A DNA stretch of 64,000 nucleotides, taken from contig JAQJVL010000292.1 in assembly GCA_035578905.1 (NCBI GenBank), positions 50,001 through 114,000 on the forward strand, read 5' to 3'. Made by a program: the position numbers and the translations under genes. The notes under the pieces were generated by a model. That model was given only the letters and a program-made list of their open reading frames with translations, ran no database searches and was not told the DNA's origin. This stretch comes from Stictocephala bisonia. Taxonomy: Eukaryota > Arthropoda > Insecta > Hemiptera > Membracidae. This document shows, piece after piece, positions 11,006 through 22,556 of the stretch (positions are counted from its first letter, which is position 1; each line of letters begins with the position of its first letter).

Positions 11006-11268
11006 TGTAACATTTAGAATTAGGGCCGTTTGTTACTGTTCTATCAATACTAAACTGCTTGGTTTGTCACTATCAATCCGTCTGTTATTAATTACTGTAT
11101 ATTGATAACACTTTATTATTACCAATGTCATAATAGTTTTTAATGACCAAACGCCACAATCAGTCACAGAACAATTCATTAATTTGCTTTTTTTTCGTAA
11201 AAAAAACTCAAATGGGCCTACTCTCATTTGTCCACAATCTTCGATCATCTTGGTATTATTATAGTATT

Positions 11269-11392
11269 GACCCACCAATACACTGTATGTGTATGGGTGG
11301 GTCAATACCACTGTACGTGTATGGGTGGGTGGGTGGGTCAATACACTGTATGTGTATGGGTGGGTCAATACCACTGTACGTGTATGGATGTA
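11269..11392 (+). repeat. Second minisatellite cluster in the same insertion
   Basis: Four units of the same TCAATACCACTGTACGTGTA type occur, two of them shortened to TCAATACACTGTATGTG. Confidence 0.88.
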
Positions 11393-11671
11393 TGGGAAAT
11401 ATATTTTTATTGTAACAACTAATATTTTTGTAGAAACAAGGTAAAAACCTTTTTTGTTACACTGTATAACATTAATTCTCATTTATCTACTAACATTATA
11501 AAATATTAATGATGACAACGAATCTTATAATAAACTAACATTTATAAAGAATACTTCCATGTTCTTGTTTCCTTTGTGTTTGGTATTGGTACAACCTTTT
11601 TGGACCCGCCTCAAGGGCCAGTTCTTAATTAAACTATATTTAATTATTTAATTATTATATAATTATAATGG

Positions 11672-12455
11672 GCCTGTTATAGGAACAAACAAAAATATCA
11701 CTGGTGATAACTGGTTTTCTAGTGTTGAGGTCACTGATCAACTGAAACAAAGAGGTCTAACCTATGTAGGTACTCTGAAAAGAAACAAAAGAGAGATCCC
11801 TCCCGAGTTCCAACCAGGACCTACTAGACCAGTCGGCTCTGCATTGTTTGGGTTCAATGGGGAAAAAACACTTGTCTCCTTTGTCCCTAAACCCAACAAA
11901 GCAGTAATATTGATATCGACAATGCACCACAGTAAAACAATGGACAAAGTGAAGAAAAAACCGGAAATAATTTGCTGCTACAGCAAAACTAAATGTGGTG
12001 TCGACATATTAGACATGAAATACGCAGTGTATTCTTCTAGTCGTAGAACAAGGCGTTGGCCGCTCGCAGTTTTTTATAGAATGTTAAATATTGCATCTAC
12101 AAACAGCTACATCCTCTATATGTCCTACACTGGCTCACCGATGATAACCAGATTTCAGTTCGTGAAGGATCTTGCCATGGATTTGGTGACACAACATCTT
12201 CGAAGAAGATTAGAAATCCCTAATCTACGGCGCACAGTGAAAACATCGATCAAGACAATATTATACCCTGACGATGAAGCTCCAGCAAGAGAACCTGGAA
12301 TCCCTTGTGACAAGATGGAGAAGAGAAAAACATGCAGTAAATGCCCATCTGCCAGAGAAAGGAAGACCCAGTACAGATGCATTCGATGTCTACAAGCCAT
12401 TTGTCTGGAATGTAGCCGTAAAGTCTGCACTGGCTGCGCGCCTGAATGTGTCTGA
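11672..12455 (+). pseudogene. piggyBac transposase, C-terminal part
   Basis: This resumes the transposase after the 903-bp insertion. ITGDNWFSSVEV carries the second catalytic Asp and CGVDILDMKYAVYSSSRRTR the third, followed by RRWPLAVFYRMLNIA. The tail is the family's Cys-rich zinc-binding domain (CSKCPSARE, YRCIRCLQAICLEC, CTGC), thought to bind the element ends. It ends at TGA 12453. All three catalytic Asp residues survive, so the copy was disabled by the frameshift and the insertion, not by loss of the active site. Confidence 0.92.
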
Positions 12456-12929
12456 AAGAGAAGATTGCACTGTCAACTGTTGACTTTATTTTGTAGAAGA
12501 ATTTTAATTCTTTTACTTTTTTTATTAAAATGTTAAATATAAGTGTTTTCAGATTAGTAATTAAAAAAGTGAACTTATCTTGTTAGGTTAGGTTAGGTTA
12601 CATTATGTTAGGTTATATGTAACCAATTACATATAATATAAACATTATCTCCATACAAAGAATAACAATATTGGACATTGACATGTAAATATATTTAAAA
12701 CCCATGAATTTTGATACTTAGTTCACATATTTTGTTTTTAATAGTTGTTAACATGCATTTAAATAAATGTTCATGTTTGAAAAGATTGTTTTACTCAATT
12801 ATCTGATCATTACAAATCCATTTGAGTAAGAAGTTTGAATATTTTAGAGTTAAAAAAAAAATTACTCTACCGGTCTTACAGACCGGATGGCTCCTATAGC
12901 GTCACTTAGGTGATGGCTCCTTTAAAGTG
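12456..12929 (+). other. piggyBac 3' untranslated and terminal region
   Basis: AT-rich, with TTAGG repeats at 12583-12600, then the subterminal CCGGTCTTACAGACCGG palindrome and the terminal inverted repeat. Confidence 0.8.
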
Positions 12930-12933
12930 TTAA

Positions 12934-13180
12934 GAATCATGGCGAGGCCATAGGTCGAGATCCACAAAAATGCCTGTTGCAGAGCGTTTAGGCGAGGCTG
13001 TAAGCCGAGGCCTCCACAAGGCCGCAGATTGAGTTCTACAAAGAGGCTAAAAGTAAACGCGGAAGACCTCCAAAACGAAATTTTATTAATAAACTACAAG
13101 GGATAGCAACAAAAAAACGATCCTTACAATCTTCTAGGAGATATGAATGCTACCTCATCAGTTTGCAAAATTGAACTCCT
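12934..13180. repeat. Dispersed repeat family 2, copy A, right part
   Basis: This continues the copy interrupted by piggyBac. CGAGGCC, GAGATCCACAAA, CGCGGAAGACCTCC and GATGCTACC-type blocks match 13670-13920 in order. Confidence 0.78.
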
Positions 13181-13194
13181 GGTACTCTTATTAT

Positions 13195-13950
13195 ATGAAA
13201 CAAAAACATGCTCGTCCGGACAACAGTTTTTTGGCTCCAAGGATTTAAATTTACTTTTAGGTTTCTCACCACGATAAATCGATTGGCACCGGTCTCAACC
13301 CTGGTAAAAGTCTGATTTCTACCCCTGAGGCTCCTTGACGTCCCCTGTTATCGACTTCTAGCAGAAAAACAATATGGAACCATTATCGACTTCTAGCAGA
13401 AAGTGGGGTATCAAACTATAGGTCTACCACTGAATAACGCTATACCATTACATTTTGGATGATACAAAATTTAAGGGCTCCACCTCCCCCCTAAAAAATC
13501 ACAAAATTGAGTAATGTTAAACTAATACACCAAAGTGGGGTATCAAATTAAAGGTATTCGTCTCTTAATTACTAATATTCCATCAGATTTTAGAAAAGAC
13601 TATGTTTATGGGCTTCACTGTCCCAAAAACAAAAATTCGTGGTCATACTGCTTTAAATCCTTGAGAGGTCGTAGACCGATCTTCCTCACGAGGCAACATG
13701 CCGAGATCCACAAATGGGACAAGTGCCTTGCTGAGGCCGCAGGTTGAAATTTCCCCCGCGAGGCCGTAGGACGAATTCCACAAAGGGGCTGAAGGTAATC
13801 GCGGAAGACCTCCGAAACGAAATGTACGTATTAATAACCTATAATACATTTCACAAGGTAGAACAGCAAACAATCCTCAGGATCCTCTGGGAGATACGGA
13901 TGCTACCCCTTTAGTTTGCAAAATTCAGTTGAGTGAAGCTGGGTCTTGCG
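13195..13950. repeat. Dispersed repeat family 2, copy B, uninterrupted
   Basis: This copy matches copy A across its whole length and has TGCTTTAAAT (about 13640) where copy A carries the piggyBac, so it shows the empty site. No coding region survives; an open frame at 13535-13747 has no recognisable domain. The family's class is not known. Confidence 0.78.
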
Positions 13951-14197
13951 GTACTAAATCTGAAACGTGCAATCATATATTTGAACTGAAACTACATGCC
14001 TATGGCTAAGAATTAAATCACACACACGTTCAGAATGTTAAATTATAATAACTTAAGTGCTATTTATTTCTGAATGTTGTGTGCTTTTAGTTTTGTGGCA
14101 AAATCAAGCTCCTACTTAGAAACACAAATCTATGTTTAATTTTTTGATGAAAGTAATTTCTCTTCATCATCGAAACGTACTAACATCTAACAGTATT

Positions 14198-14556
14198 TAA
14201 AACTGGCAATTTACAGCTACAATATCTTACAAAACTGGCAATTTACAGCTACAATATCTTACAAAACTGGCAATTTACAGCTACAATATCTTACAAAACT
14301 GGCAATTTACAGCTACAATATCTTACAAAACTGGCAATTTACAGCTACAATATCTTACAAAACTGGCAATTTACAGTCACGATATCTTACAAAACTGGCA
14401 ATTTACAGCCATGATAACTCACAAAACTGGCAATTTACAGTCACGATATCTTACAAAACTGGCAATTTACAGCCATGATAACTCACAAAACTGGCAATTT
14501 ACAGCCACGATATCTTACAAAACTGGCAATTTACAGCCACGATATCTCAAAAAACT
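14198..14556. repeat. Tandem repeat, 32-bp unit, about 11 copies
   Basis: AAAACTGGCAATTTACAG recurs every 32 bp. The first units end CTACAATATCTTAC and later ones CCATGATAACTCAC or CACGATATCTTAC, showing groups of variants. Confidence 0.96.
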
Positions 14557-14666
14557 GTCTATTATTTAAAGAGATGCGATTTTAGTTTTAGATCTTAAAG
14601 ATATATTGTATTATTTTATTTACATACCAACGCTAAAACTATAATGAAAATTAAGTAATTAAACTT

Positions 14667-15340
14667 TTAATTGGTGAATGGTGCTAATTAACATTCAGAA
14701 TGTGAATAGCTTAAGAGGACACCACTTGACTCAGGTTCAAGTGTTGCCTTTTAATTGGTGAATGGTGCTAATTAACATTCAGAATGTGAATAGCTTAAGA
14801 GGACACCACTTGACTCAGGTTCAAGTGTTGCCTTTTAATTGGTGAATGGTGCTAATTAACATTCAGAATATGAATAGCTTAAGAGGACACCACTTGACTC
14901 AGGTTCAAGTGTTGCCTTTTAATTGGTGAATGGTGCTAATTAACATTCAGAATATGAATAGCTTAAGAGGACACCACTTGACTCAGGTTCAAGTGTTGCC
15001 TTTTAATTGGTGAATGGTGCTAATTAACATTCAGAATATGAATAGCTTAAGAGGACACCACTTGACTCAGGTTCAAGTGTTGCCTTTTAATTGGTGAATG
15101 GTGCTAATTAACATTCAGAATATGAATAGCTTAAGAGGACACCACTTGACTCAGGTTCAAGTGTTGCCTTTTAATTGGTGAATGGTGCTAATTAACATTC
15201 AGAATATGAATAGCTTAAGAGGACACCACTTGACTCAGGTTCAAGTGTTGCCTTTTAATTGGTGAATGGTGCTAATTAACATTTAGAATATGAATAGCTT
15301 AAGAGGACACCACTTGACTCAGGTTCAAGTGTTGCCTTTT
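14667..15340. repeat. Tandem repeat, 84-bp unit, 8 copies
   Basis: TTAATTGGTGAATGGTGC recurs at exact 84-bp steps from 14667. Units are nearly identical, differing mainly at AGAATGTG/AGAATATG, which indicates recent expansion. Confidence 0.97.
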
Positions 15341-16129
15341 AATTTGAACAAGTCGGAGACGACAAATTGTTAACAATAACAGGCGGTTATATTTTCCTGT
15401 AATGATTTGCTATTTTTAAGCGTTTTGCAATGGATTTTCAAAAATTCATAGAAATACATATATTATTATAAGGCAGTTATATAACTACTATTACATTCAC
15501 TTAAACCCGTATAATATTTATGCTTAGTGAGTACAAATGTAATATACCAAAATGTTGTTTTATTTTCATTCAAAATATATATTAGCTTCAGACCATGATG
15601 TAAAATCCCAAAAATAATTGTGGGAATCATTTAACAATTTTACTGTGGGCATCAATTTAACACTTTCATGGTATATTTACCTGTCCACATGTGTTATTTA
15701 ATATTTTATTGTTTTTTTTAACACGTGTTTTCAGTTAGTCTTCAACTTTTCATTAAATTCTATTTTTGTTATGGTTCTCAAACGAATTCTTTTTATATTC
15801 TTTATTTAATTTTTTATATGAACACCTTCCTTCTCACCACACCAACAATAATAAAGCGAGAAAAAAATTCATGAGAGCAAGAAGTTTCCAAATTTTGTCT
15901 AGTTTTAAAAATTATAATATTTATTAGTATAACAACCACAAAGTAATGTAGCTTACAAAATGTGTGATTTCTCAAAACAGCTGACACACGGCTCAGATAG
16001 ACCGTATAAAATTTCAGCTATTCGGCCAGCGATTTTTTTAGAATTATGTTGTATTGTACGCATGTGATGTTCCAAACGCATCAAAGTTACAAAAAAAGTT
16101 TGATTCTTTTTGTACACGATGATATGATA
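15341..16129. other. AT-rich stretch without a recognised gene
   Basis: No coding region is visible. Part of 15600-15740 (CACATGTGTTATTTAATATT) resembles the region after the partial family-2 copy at 8700-8810. Confidence 0.55.
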
Positions 16130-16396
16130 TATAATGGGGTCTTTTGTAGAAGAGGGCCACCAGTCTTGAAATATTTTCTATGGATACAGGACCAACAAAA
16201 ACACATTGTACACTCAGTATATATGTATTGGACACAATTTGAACACATTTTAAAGAAAAAAATAATTATGCTACAAACTATATAAGGGTTTATTCTTGTG
16301 GAGGCCTAACCTAACCTAACCTACAATATGCCATTGCTATAGAAGTATAGAACATACTTCAAGACTGGTGGCCCTCTTCTGCAAAAGACCCATATA
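16130..16396. mobile_element. Fold-back or MITE-like inverted repeat, ~50-bp arms
   Basis: The left arm 16130-16182 and the complement of 16347-16396 share GGGTCTTTTG, AGAAGAGGGCCACCAGTCTT and GAA(A/G)TAT(T/G)TTCTAT, roughly 90% identity. The centre holds (CCTAA)n at 16305-16322. It is most simply a small non-autonomous DNA element; a flanking duplication is not clear. Confidence 0.65.
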
Positions 16397-17180
16397 ATGC
16401 AGTCGAATAATGTCTACATAAAATGTAACCACAAAAAAAAACGATGTTTTAACGTCGAAAGGCACAATGACGAGGCCTTATGTAATTACATTTAGTGATA
16501 GTATCACGATGCAGTTACAACTGGATCTTGAGTACGTATATCTATATTAGGTCAGACTTATGTTAATATTTAAGGTTACATATTTTACATTTTTTCTATC
16601 AAATACTGCAAATGGAACTGTCTCGTTTTGATGGGAGGTAGCGGAAGAGGTTGGTTTGTCACTGTAGATTGTGTCAACTCCTGTTGATTGACAGGCAATT
16701 TATTTAGTCATCTGAGGTATTCTTTGCATTTAATTTCCAAAACTGTACTTTCATATTGTTTATAGTGAATAGTTTGTATATCTTTTATAACAAGTGAAAA
16801 TCTATTTATGTATCAATGACATATTTCGTGTAAATTGCTTGATTATACATCTGTATATGCATATGACAGGTGGAGGAGGCAAGAAAAAATGATCAAATAT
16901 GTCTAAATATGAAAATACAATATAAAATATTTAACTTTTACTGTCATGAAGTACTTTTTATGTGAGCTGGAATATATAGGACTAACTGCAGTGGTCAATC
17001 TGTAAATTTAAGAAAAAAAATCAAATCGGAAAAATTTCTCTGTTTTTTTTTTTTTTAATATGAAGCTTGGAAGATGAACATTTATTGATTTAAATGTGAC
17101 CATAGTTTAATTAAAATCATATAAAAATGCCAATATTGTTAAGATTATAATAAGGAAAAAATTATGAACCAATGAGGAGA
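16397..17180. other. AT-rich intronic stretch
   Basis: No coding region, RNA gene or repeat array is seen. Confidence 0.5.
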
Positions 17181-19325
17181 TTGATTTATGTTTATGTAAC
17201 GATGTAAACATAATAACAAACTTACGACTGGACAGGTTGAAGTTGATTTATGTTTATGTAAAGATATAAACATCACAAACTTACGACTGGACAGGTTGAC
17301 GTTGATTTATGTTTATGTAAAGATGTAAACATCATAACAAACTTACGACTGGACAAGTTGACGTTGATTTATGTTTATGTAAAGATGTAAACATCATAAC
17401 AAACTTACGACTGGACAGGTTGACGTTGATTTATGTTTATATAAAGATGTAAACATCACAAACTTACGACTGGACAGGATGACGTTGATTTATGTTTATG
17501 TAAAGATGTAAACATCATAACAAACTTACGACTGGACAGGTTGACGTTGATTTATGTTTATATAAAGATGTAAACATCACAAACTTACGACTGGACAGGA
17601 TGACGTTGATTTATGTTTATGTAAAGATGTAAACATCATAACAAACTTACGACTGAACAGGTTGACGTTGATTTATGTTTATGTAAAGATGTAAACATCA
17701 TAACAAACTTACGACTGGACAGGTTGACGTTGATTTATGTTTATGTAAAGATGTAAACATCACAAACTTACGACTGGACAGGTTGACGTTGATTTATGTT
17801 TATGTAAAGATGTAAACATAATAACAAACTTACGACTGGACAGGTTGACGTTGATTTATGTTTATGTAAAGATGTAAACATCACAAACTTATGACTGGAC
17901 AGGTTGACGTTGATTTATGTTTATGTAAAGATGTAAACATAATAACAAACTTACGACTGGACAGGTTGACGTTGATTTATGTTTATGTAAATATGTAAAC
18001 ATCACAAACTTACGACTGGACAGATTGACGTTGATTTATGTTTATGTAAAGATGTAAACATAATAACAAACTTACGACTGGACAGATTGACGTTGATTTA
18101 TGTTTATGTAAAGATGTAAACATCACAAACTTACGACTGGACAGATTGACGTTGATTTATGTTTATGTAAAGATGTAAACATAATAACAAACTTACGACT
18201 GGACAGATTGACGTTGATTTATGTTTATGTAAAGATGTAAACATCACAAACTTATGACTGGACAGGTTGACGTTGATTTATGTTTATGTAAAGATGTAAA
18301 CATAATAACAAACTTACGACTGGACAGGTTGACGTTGATTTATGTTTATGTAAATATGTAAACATCACAAACTTACGACTGGACAGATTGACGTTGATTT
18401 ATGTTTATGTAAAGATGTAAACATAATAACAAACTTACGACTGGACAGATTGACGTTGATTTATGTTTATGTAAAGATGTAAACATCACAAACTTACGAC
18501 TGGACAGATTGACGTTGATTTATGTTTATGTAAAGATGTAAACATAATAACAAACTTACGACTGGACAGATTGACGTTGATTTATGTTTATGTAAAGATG
18601 TAAACATCATAACAAACTTACGACTGGACAGGTTGACGTTGATTTATGTTTATGTAAAGATGTAAACATAATAACAAACTTACGACTGGACAGGTTGACG
18701 TTGATTTATGTTTATGTAAAGATGTAAACATAATAACAAACTTACGACTGGACAGGTTGACGTTGATTTATGTTTATGTAAAGATGTAAACATCATAACA
18801 AACTTACGACTGGACAGGTTGACGTTGATGTATGTTTATGTAAAGATGTAAACATCATAACAAACTTACGACTGGACAGGTTGACGTTGATGTATGTTTA
18901 TGTAAAGATGTAAACATCATAACAAACTTACGACTGGACAGGTTGACGTTGATTTATGTTTATGTAAAGATGTAAACATAATAACAAACTTACGACTGGA
19001 CAGGTTGACGTTGATTTATGTTTATGTAAAGATGTAAACATCACAAACTTACGACTGGACAGATTGACGTTGATTTATGTTTATGTAAAGATGTAAACAT
19101 CATAACAAACTTACGACTGGACAGGTTGACGTTGATTTATGTTTATGTAAAGATGTAAACATAATAACAAACTTACGACTGGACAGGTTGACGTTGATTT
19201 ATGTTTATGTAAAGATGTAAACATAATAACAAACTTACGACTGGACAGGTTGACGTTGATTTATGTTTATGTAAAGATGTAAACATAATAACAAACTTAC
19301 GACTGGACAGGTTGACGTTGATTTT
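17181..19325. repeat. Tandem array of 59/62-bp units, about 35 copies
   Basis: The unit starts TTGATTTATGTTTATGTAAA and ends ACGACTGGACAGGTTGACG. Two length types, differing by CATCAC versus CATCATAAC/CATAATAAC, often alternate. Rare variants (CTTATGACTGG at 17888 and 18251; AAATATGTAAAC at 17989 and 18352) recur 363 bp apart, equal to three 121-bp dimers, so part of the array was copied as a higher-order block. Each unit has TGTTTA facing TAAACA. Confidence 0.97.
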
Positions 19326-20536
19326 AAGCTACTTTATAATTACAAGTTCTCATCAAATAAGAAGAGCTAAGGCACAATAGTACAAGCAGAGACCCTCCAC
19401 TATAGAAGATCTATAGTATTAACTAACTGGCAAGATATATACAGCCGCCATGATAGGAAGTCTGTAGGTGCAATATTAGCATTGGTTGATACTGTTCCAT
19501 TTCTTTGGGTGGTCAGAGGAAGGTAAACGTGGTCTAACGAAGTCTACCACCATACCGCCGCCCACCTTTTTACTTATATTGTAATAACATTGTGTTTTGT
19601 GACGTTTCACTATGAACAAGAAATATTTTTACTGTGGAACTATTTTAATTTATAGTACAAGAAATAACAGCATGTAAATTATATTAATTTAATGCGTTAT
19701 CACTCACCCGTTTTCCTTCAACCCCTCTTCAAATTCAACCGATTCTTCCATAAAGAAAGAGTCTTAAGATTTGGTATGGAGTCGATTTAAATGCAAAATC
19801 AGATTTTTTTTCTTATCAACGATCTTCAATATGAGTAAACGGACTTAAAAACTGTGGTATATCACGGAATGTTTGGATTTTATTGCTAGCCATTTATCAA
19901 AAAGTAAGGTACTGTTCGAAAACCCCTTTGGAACACGAGAAAAATAATCTGGCAGCATACAATTTCAAAATACCTCCACTCTATTTTTGACCCATTTCAG
20001 CATAATTTTGGAGATTTAGTAGCTAATTTGTTGCCTTAAAATAAAGATAAATACTATATATTGAAATGTCGGCTACTGTAAAGCCTGGAAGAAGAAAGTA
20101 CACCACTCCTGTCCACCCTTGATTCTTGCCTGCGTCAGAATAATAAATCTGGAGTCGTAGTGTCTACAATGGTCAAATATTCGACAGTTTGACATATCGT
20201 GTGTTTGTATGGGTGATTGTTACACCGTTAGGGAACACCTTTTGACCAATCATGAAATGCCGTACGCCGGTTCTTTTTGTATTGGAAAATTAATTAATTT
20301 ATGTCTAAGGTTTTCAAATTTTTTCTTTAATTTCCAATAGCAACACATTCTTTGTGAGTATCTAAAGATAAATTACTTTATAATTTAAATGTAATTCGAG
20401 TGTGTAAAAGGTTCTGTCAATGTATCAGCAACTAAATTACATTAGTGCTGTCTAGTTTTCATAAGATAATAATAATAGTTTGAATTATAAGTCTAAAGGA
20501 ATTTTGATCGAAGCAGTTATTTTCAGAGTAAGCAAA
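19326..20536. other. Non-coding stretch between two tandem arrays
   Basis: No convincing gene or mobile element was recognised in about 1.2 kb. Confidence 0.5.
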
Positions 20537-21013
20537 TGTTTAATGAGCTTGGCATGTCTACGACCATGTTAGGTGGCCAATGTTTAATGGGTTTGGCATG
20601 TCTACGACCATGTTAGGTGGCCAATGTTTAATGAGCTTGGCATGTCTACGACCATGTAGGTGGCCAATGTTTAATGAGCTTGGCATGTCTACGACCATGT
20701 TAGGTGGCCAATGTTTAATGGGCTTGGCATGTCTACGACCACGTTAGGTGGCCAATGTTTAATGGGCTTGGCATGTCTACGACCATGTTAGGTGGCCAAT
20801 GTTTAATGGGCTTGGCATGTCTACGACCACGTTAGGTGGCCAATGTTTAATGAGCTTGGCATGTCTACGACCATGTTAGGTGGCCAATGTTTAATGAGCT
20901 TGGCATGTCTACGACCATGTAGGTGGCCAATGTTTAATGAGCTTGGCATGTCTACGACCATGTTAGGTGGCCAATGTTTAATGGGCTTGGCATGTCTACG
21001 ACCACGTTAGGTG
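20537..21013. repeat. Tandem repeat, 44-bp unit, about 11 copies
   Basis: GTTTAATGAGCTTGGCATGT followed by CTACGACCATGTTAGGTGGC and CAAT, repeated. Variants are GAGC/GGGC and CCATG/CCACG, and two units lack one T. Confidence 0.97.
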
Positions 21014-21537
21014 GCTATAGACTGTATTACAGAATAAAAGGTTAAGACCTATAGACTGTATTACAGATTAAAAGTTTACGACTTATAGACTGTATTACAG
21101 AATAAAAGGTTAAGACCTATAGACTGTATTACAGATTAAAAGTTTACGACCTATAGACTGTATTACAGGATTAAAGTTTAAGACCTATTGACTGTATTAC
21201 AGAATTAAAGGTTAAGACCTATATAGACTGTATTACAGGATTAAAGGTTAAGACCTATAGACTGTATTGCAGACTAACAGTTTACGACCTATAGACTGTA
21301 TTACAGAATTAAAGGTTAACACATATAGACTGTATTGCAGACTAACAGTTTACGACCTATAGACTGTATTACAGGATTAAAGGTTAAGACCTATTGACTG
21401 TATTACAGAATTACAGGTTAAGACCTGTAGACTGTATTACAGGATTAAAGGTTAAGACCTATAGACTGTATTGCAGACTAACAGTTTGCAGCCTAACAGT
21501 TTACGACCTATAGATTGTATTACAGAATAAAACCCTT
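21014..21537. repeat. Tandem repeat, ~34-bp unit, about 15 copies
   Basis: CTATAGACTGTATTACAG then AATAAAAGGTTAAGAC repeats directly after the 44-bp array. Units vary more than in the neighbouring array. Confidence 0.95.
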
Positions 21538-22469
21538 AATTATTTGTAAGTAACAATCTCAATTTAGCTCCCAAACTTTTATTCTGAGTTAATAACATTT
21601 CTTTCCTTGAACACTTTTATTAAAGTGAGAAGTTCAAAGTTTGAAAATAAATAATTAACCCAACACTGTCGACAAATTCAAATCCATAAACGGACAACAC
21701 AAATGCCGTATTCAAAACCGGTGATCCTTGTAAAATAGAACAATACTATCTTCTTGGATTAGTGTCTTTAAAATAAATCTGAGGTAAGAGAATTTATTTT
21801 AAAGATTTATTTGATATCGCCATAAAGGCGATATCAATTAATAAATTAATATATTATTTGTTAATCGGTATTGTAAACTTATTGCCAAATATGGCCTTAT
21901 ACTCCCGAATGTATGTTATGGTCTGTAAGTATAGGGCAGTTGCTCTAAAATCTGAAAGAGTGTTAGAATGCGAAATAAAGCTGTCAAAATTCTTTCATAA
22001 TTAAATTCACGAGAGTCGTGTAAAAATGTCTTCGGGTAGCTTGAGTTATTGACTCTCCCCTGCCTTGTACTGCCAAGTGTAGAGGGTGGACATTTTTTTT
22101 TTTTAATTTAATTTACAAAATTTTTAAACTTTACTAAGACACCTCCAGGTGTTGAGGACATTGTACTCAATTAATGAGTTCGTGATGTGTTGCTGGGAAG
22201 TAAATTAACAAAATCAAAACTTAACTCCTCTTCTAATATTTAAACCACAAATTTTACACACAAAACAAACTATATTACATCTTAAAATTTTATTTATTAT
22301 TTTAGACTATTGTTGATTTATATATTTATTATAATAATTATTATTCCGTGTGAGTAATTTATATACAGTTTTGACGATTGTAACGCAATTATTGTAAATT
22401 GCTTTCTACAATAATGATTTGAATTTGAATTGGGAGGATGAAGAAGAAGTTTTTTAAAACATTGGTGTA
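21538..22469. other. AT-rich stretch before the Penelope-like element
   Basis: No coding region is recognised. ATTTATTTTAAAGATTTATT near 21791 and GATATCGCC/GGCGATATC at 21812-21834 form small inverted repeats. Confidence 0.5.
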
Positions 22470-22483
22470 ACACTAATACTATA
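22470..22483. repeat. Target-site duplication, left (14 bp)
   Basis: ACACTAATACTATA here recurs exactly at 24690-24703 and brackets the Penelope-like element. Confidence 0.8.
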
Positions 22484-22556
22484 TACGTATTAGTCTCTCA
22501 TAAACAAATGCAAACAAATAAGAAAACGCAAACAAACACCCACTGACACAGAAAAG

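Larger units (their letters stand above)
10769..11671. mobile_element. 903-bp minisatellite-bearing insertion in the transposase gene
   Basis: The 10-bp GCCTGTTATA occurs at 10759-10768 and again at 11672-11681, and removing one copy plus the insert restores the transposase reading across the junction. The insert holds two clusters of ~30-bp units with the core TCAATACCACTGTACGTGTA followed by GGGTGGG. It also has a perfect palindrome near its left end and an AT-rich right end. No terminal inverted repeats and no protein are visible, so its class is unknown. The same unit recurs near 59.5 and 60.1 kb and, diverged, in the array at 45-54.5 kb. Confidence 0.8.
9409..12929 (+). mobile_element. 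piggyBac-family DNA transposon, non-functional
   Basis: The ends are CACTTTAATGGAGC and the reverse complement of CACTTTAAAGGAGC (one mismatch in 14), flanked by TTAA on both sides. Subterminal ACCGGTCTCA/CCGGATAGCTCC motifs recur near both ends. It is 3,521 bp long including a 903-bp foreign insertion, so the original was about 2.6 kb, normal for the family. Insertion split a copy of dispersed family 2. The 3' UTR holds a short (TTAGG)n run at 12583-12600. Confidence 0.93.

Noticed and set aside
10700..11482. Open frames with repeated TRTVVLTHPPTH or YVYGWVGG words
   Set aside because: Translations of the minisatellite within the piggyBac insertion; only the transposase frame up to 10768 is real.
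12583..12600. Telomere end suggested by TTAGG repeats
   Set aside because: Only three to four units inside a piggyBac element; an interstitial tract, not a chromosome end.
14198..21537. CRISPR-like regular repeats
   Set aside because: Units are contiguous tandem repeats without unique spacers, in a eukaryotic genome.
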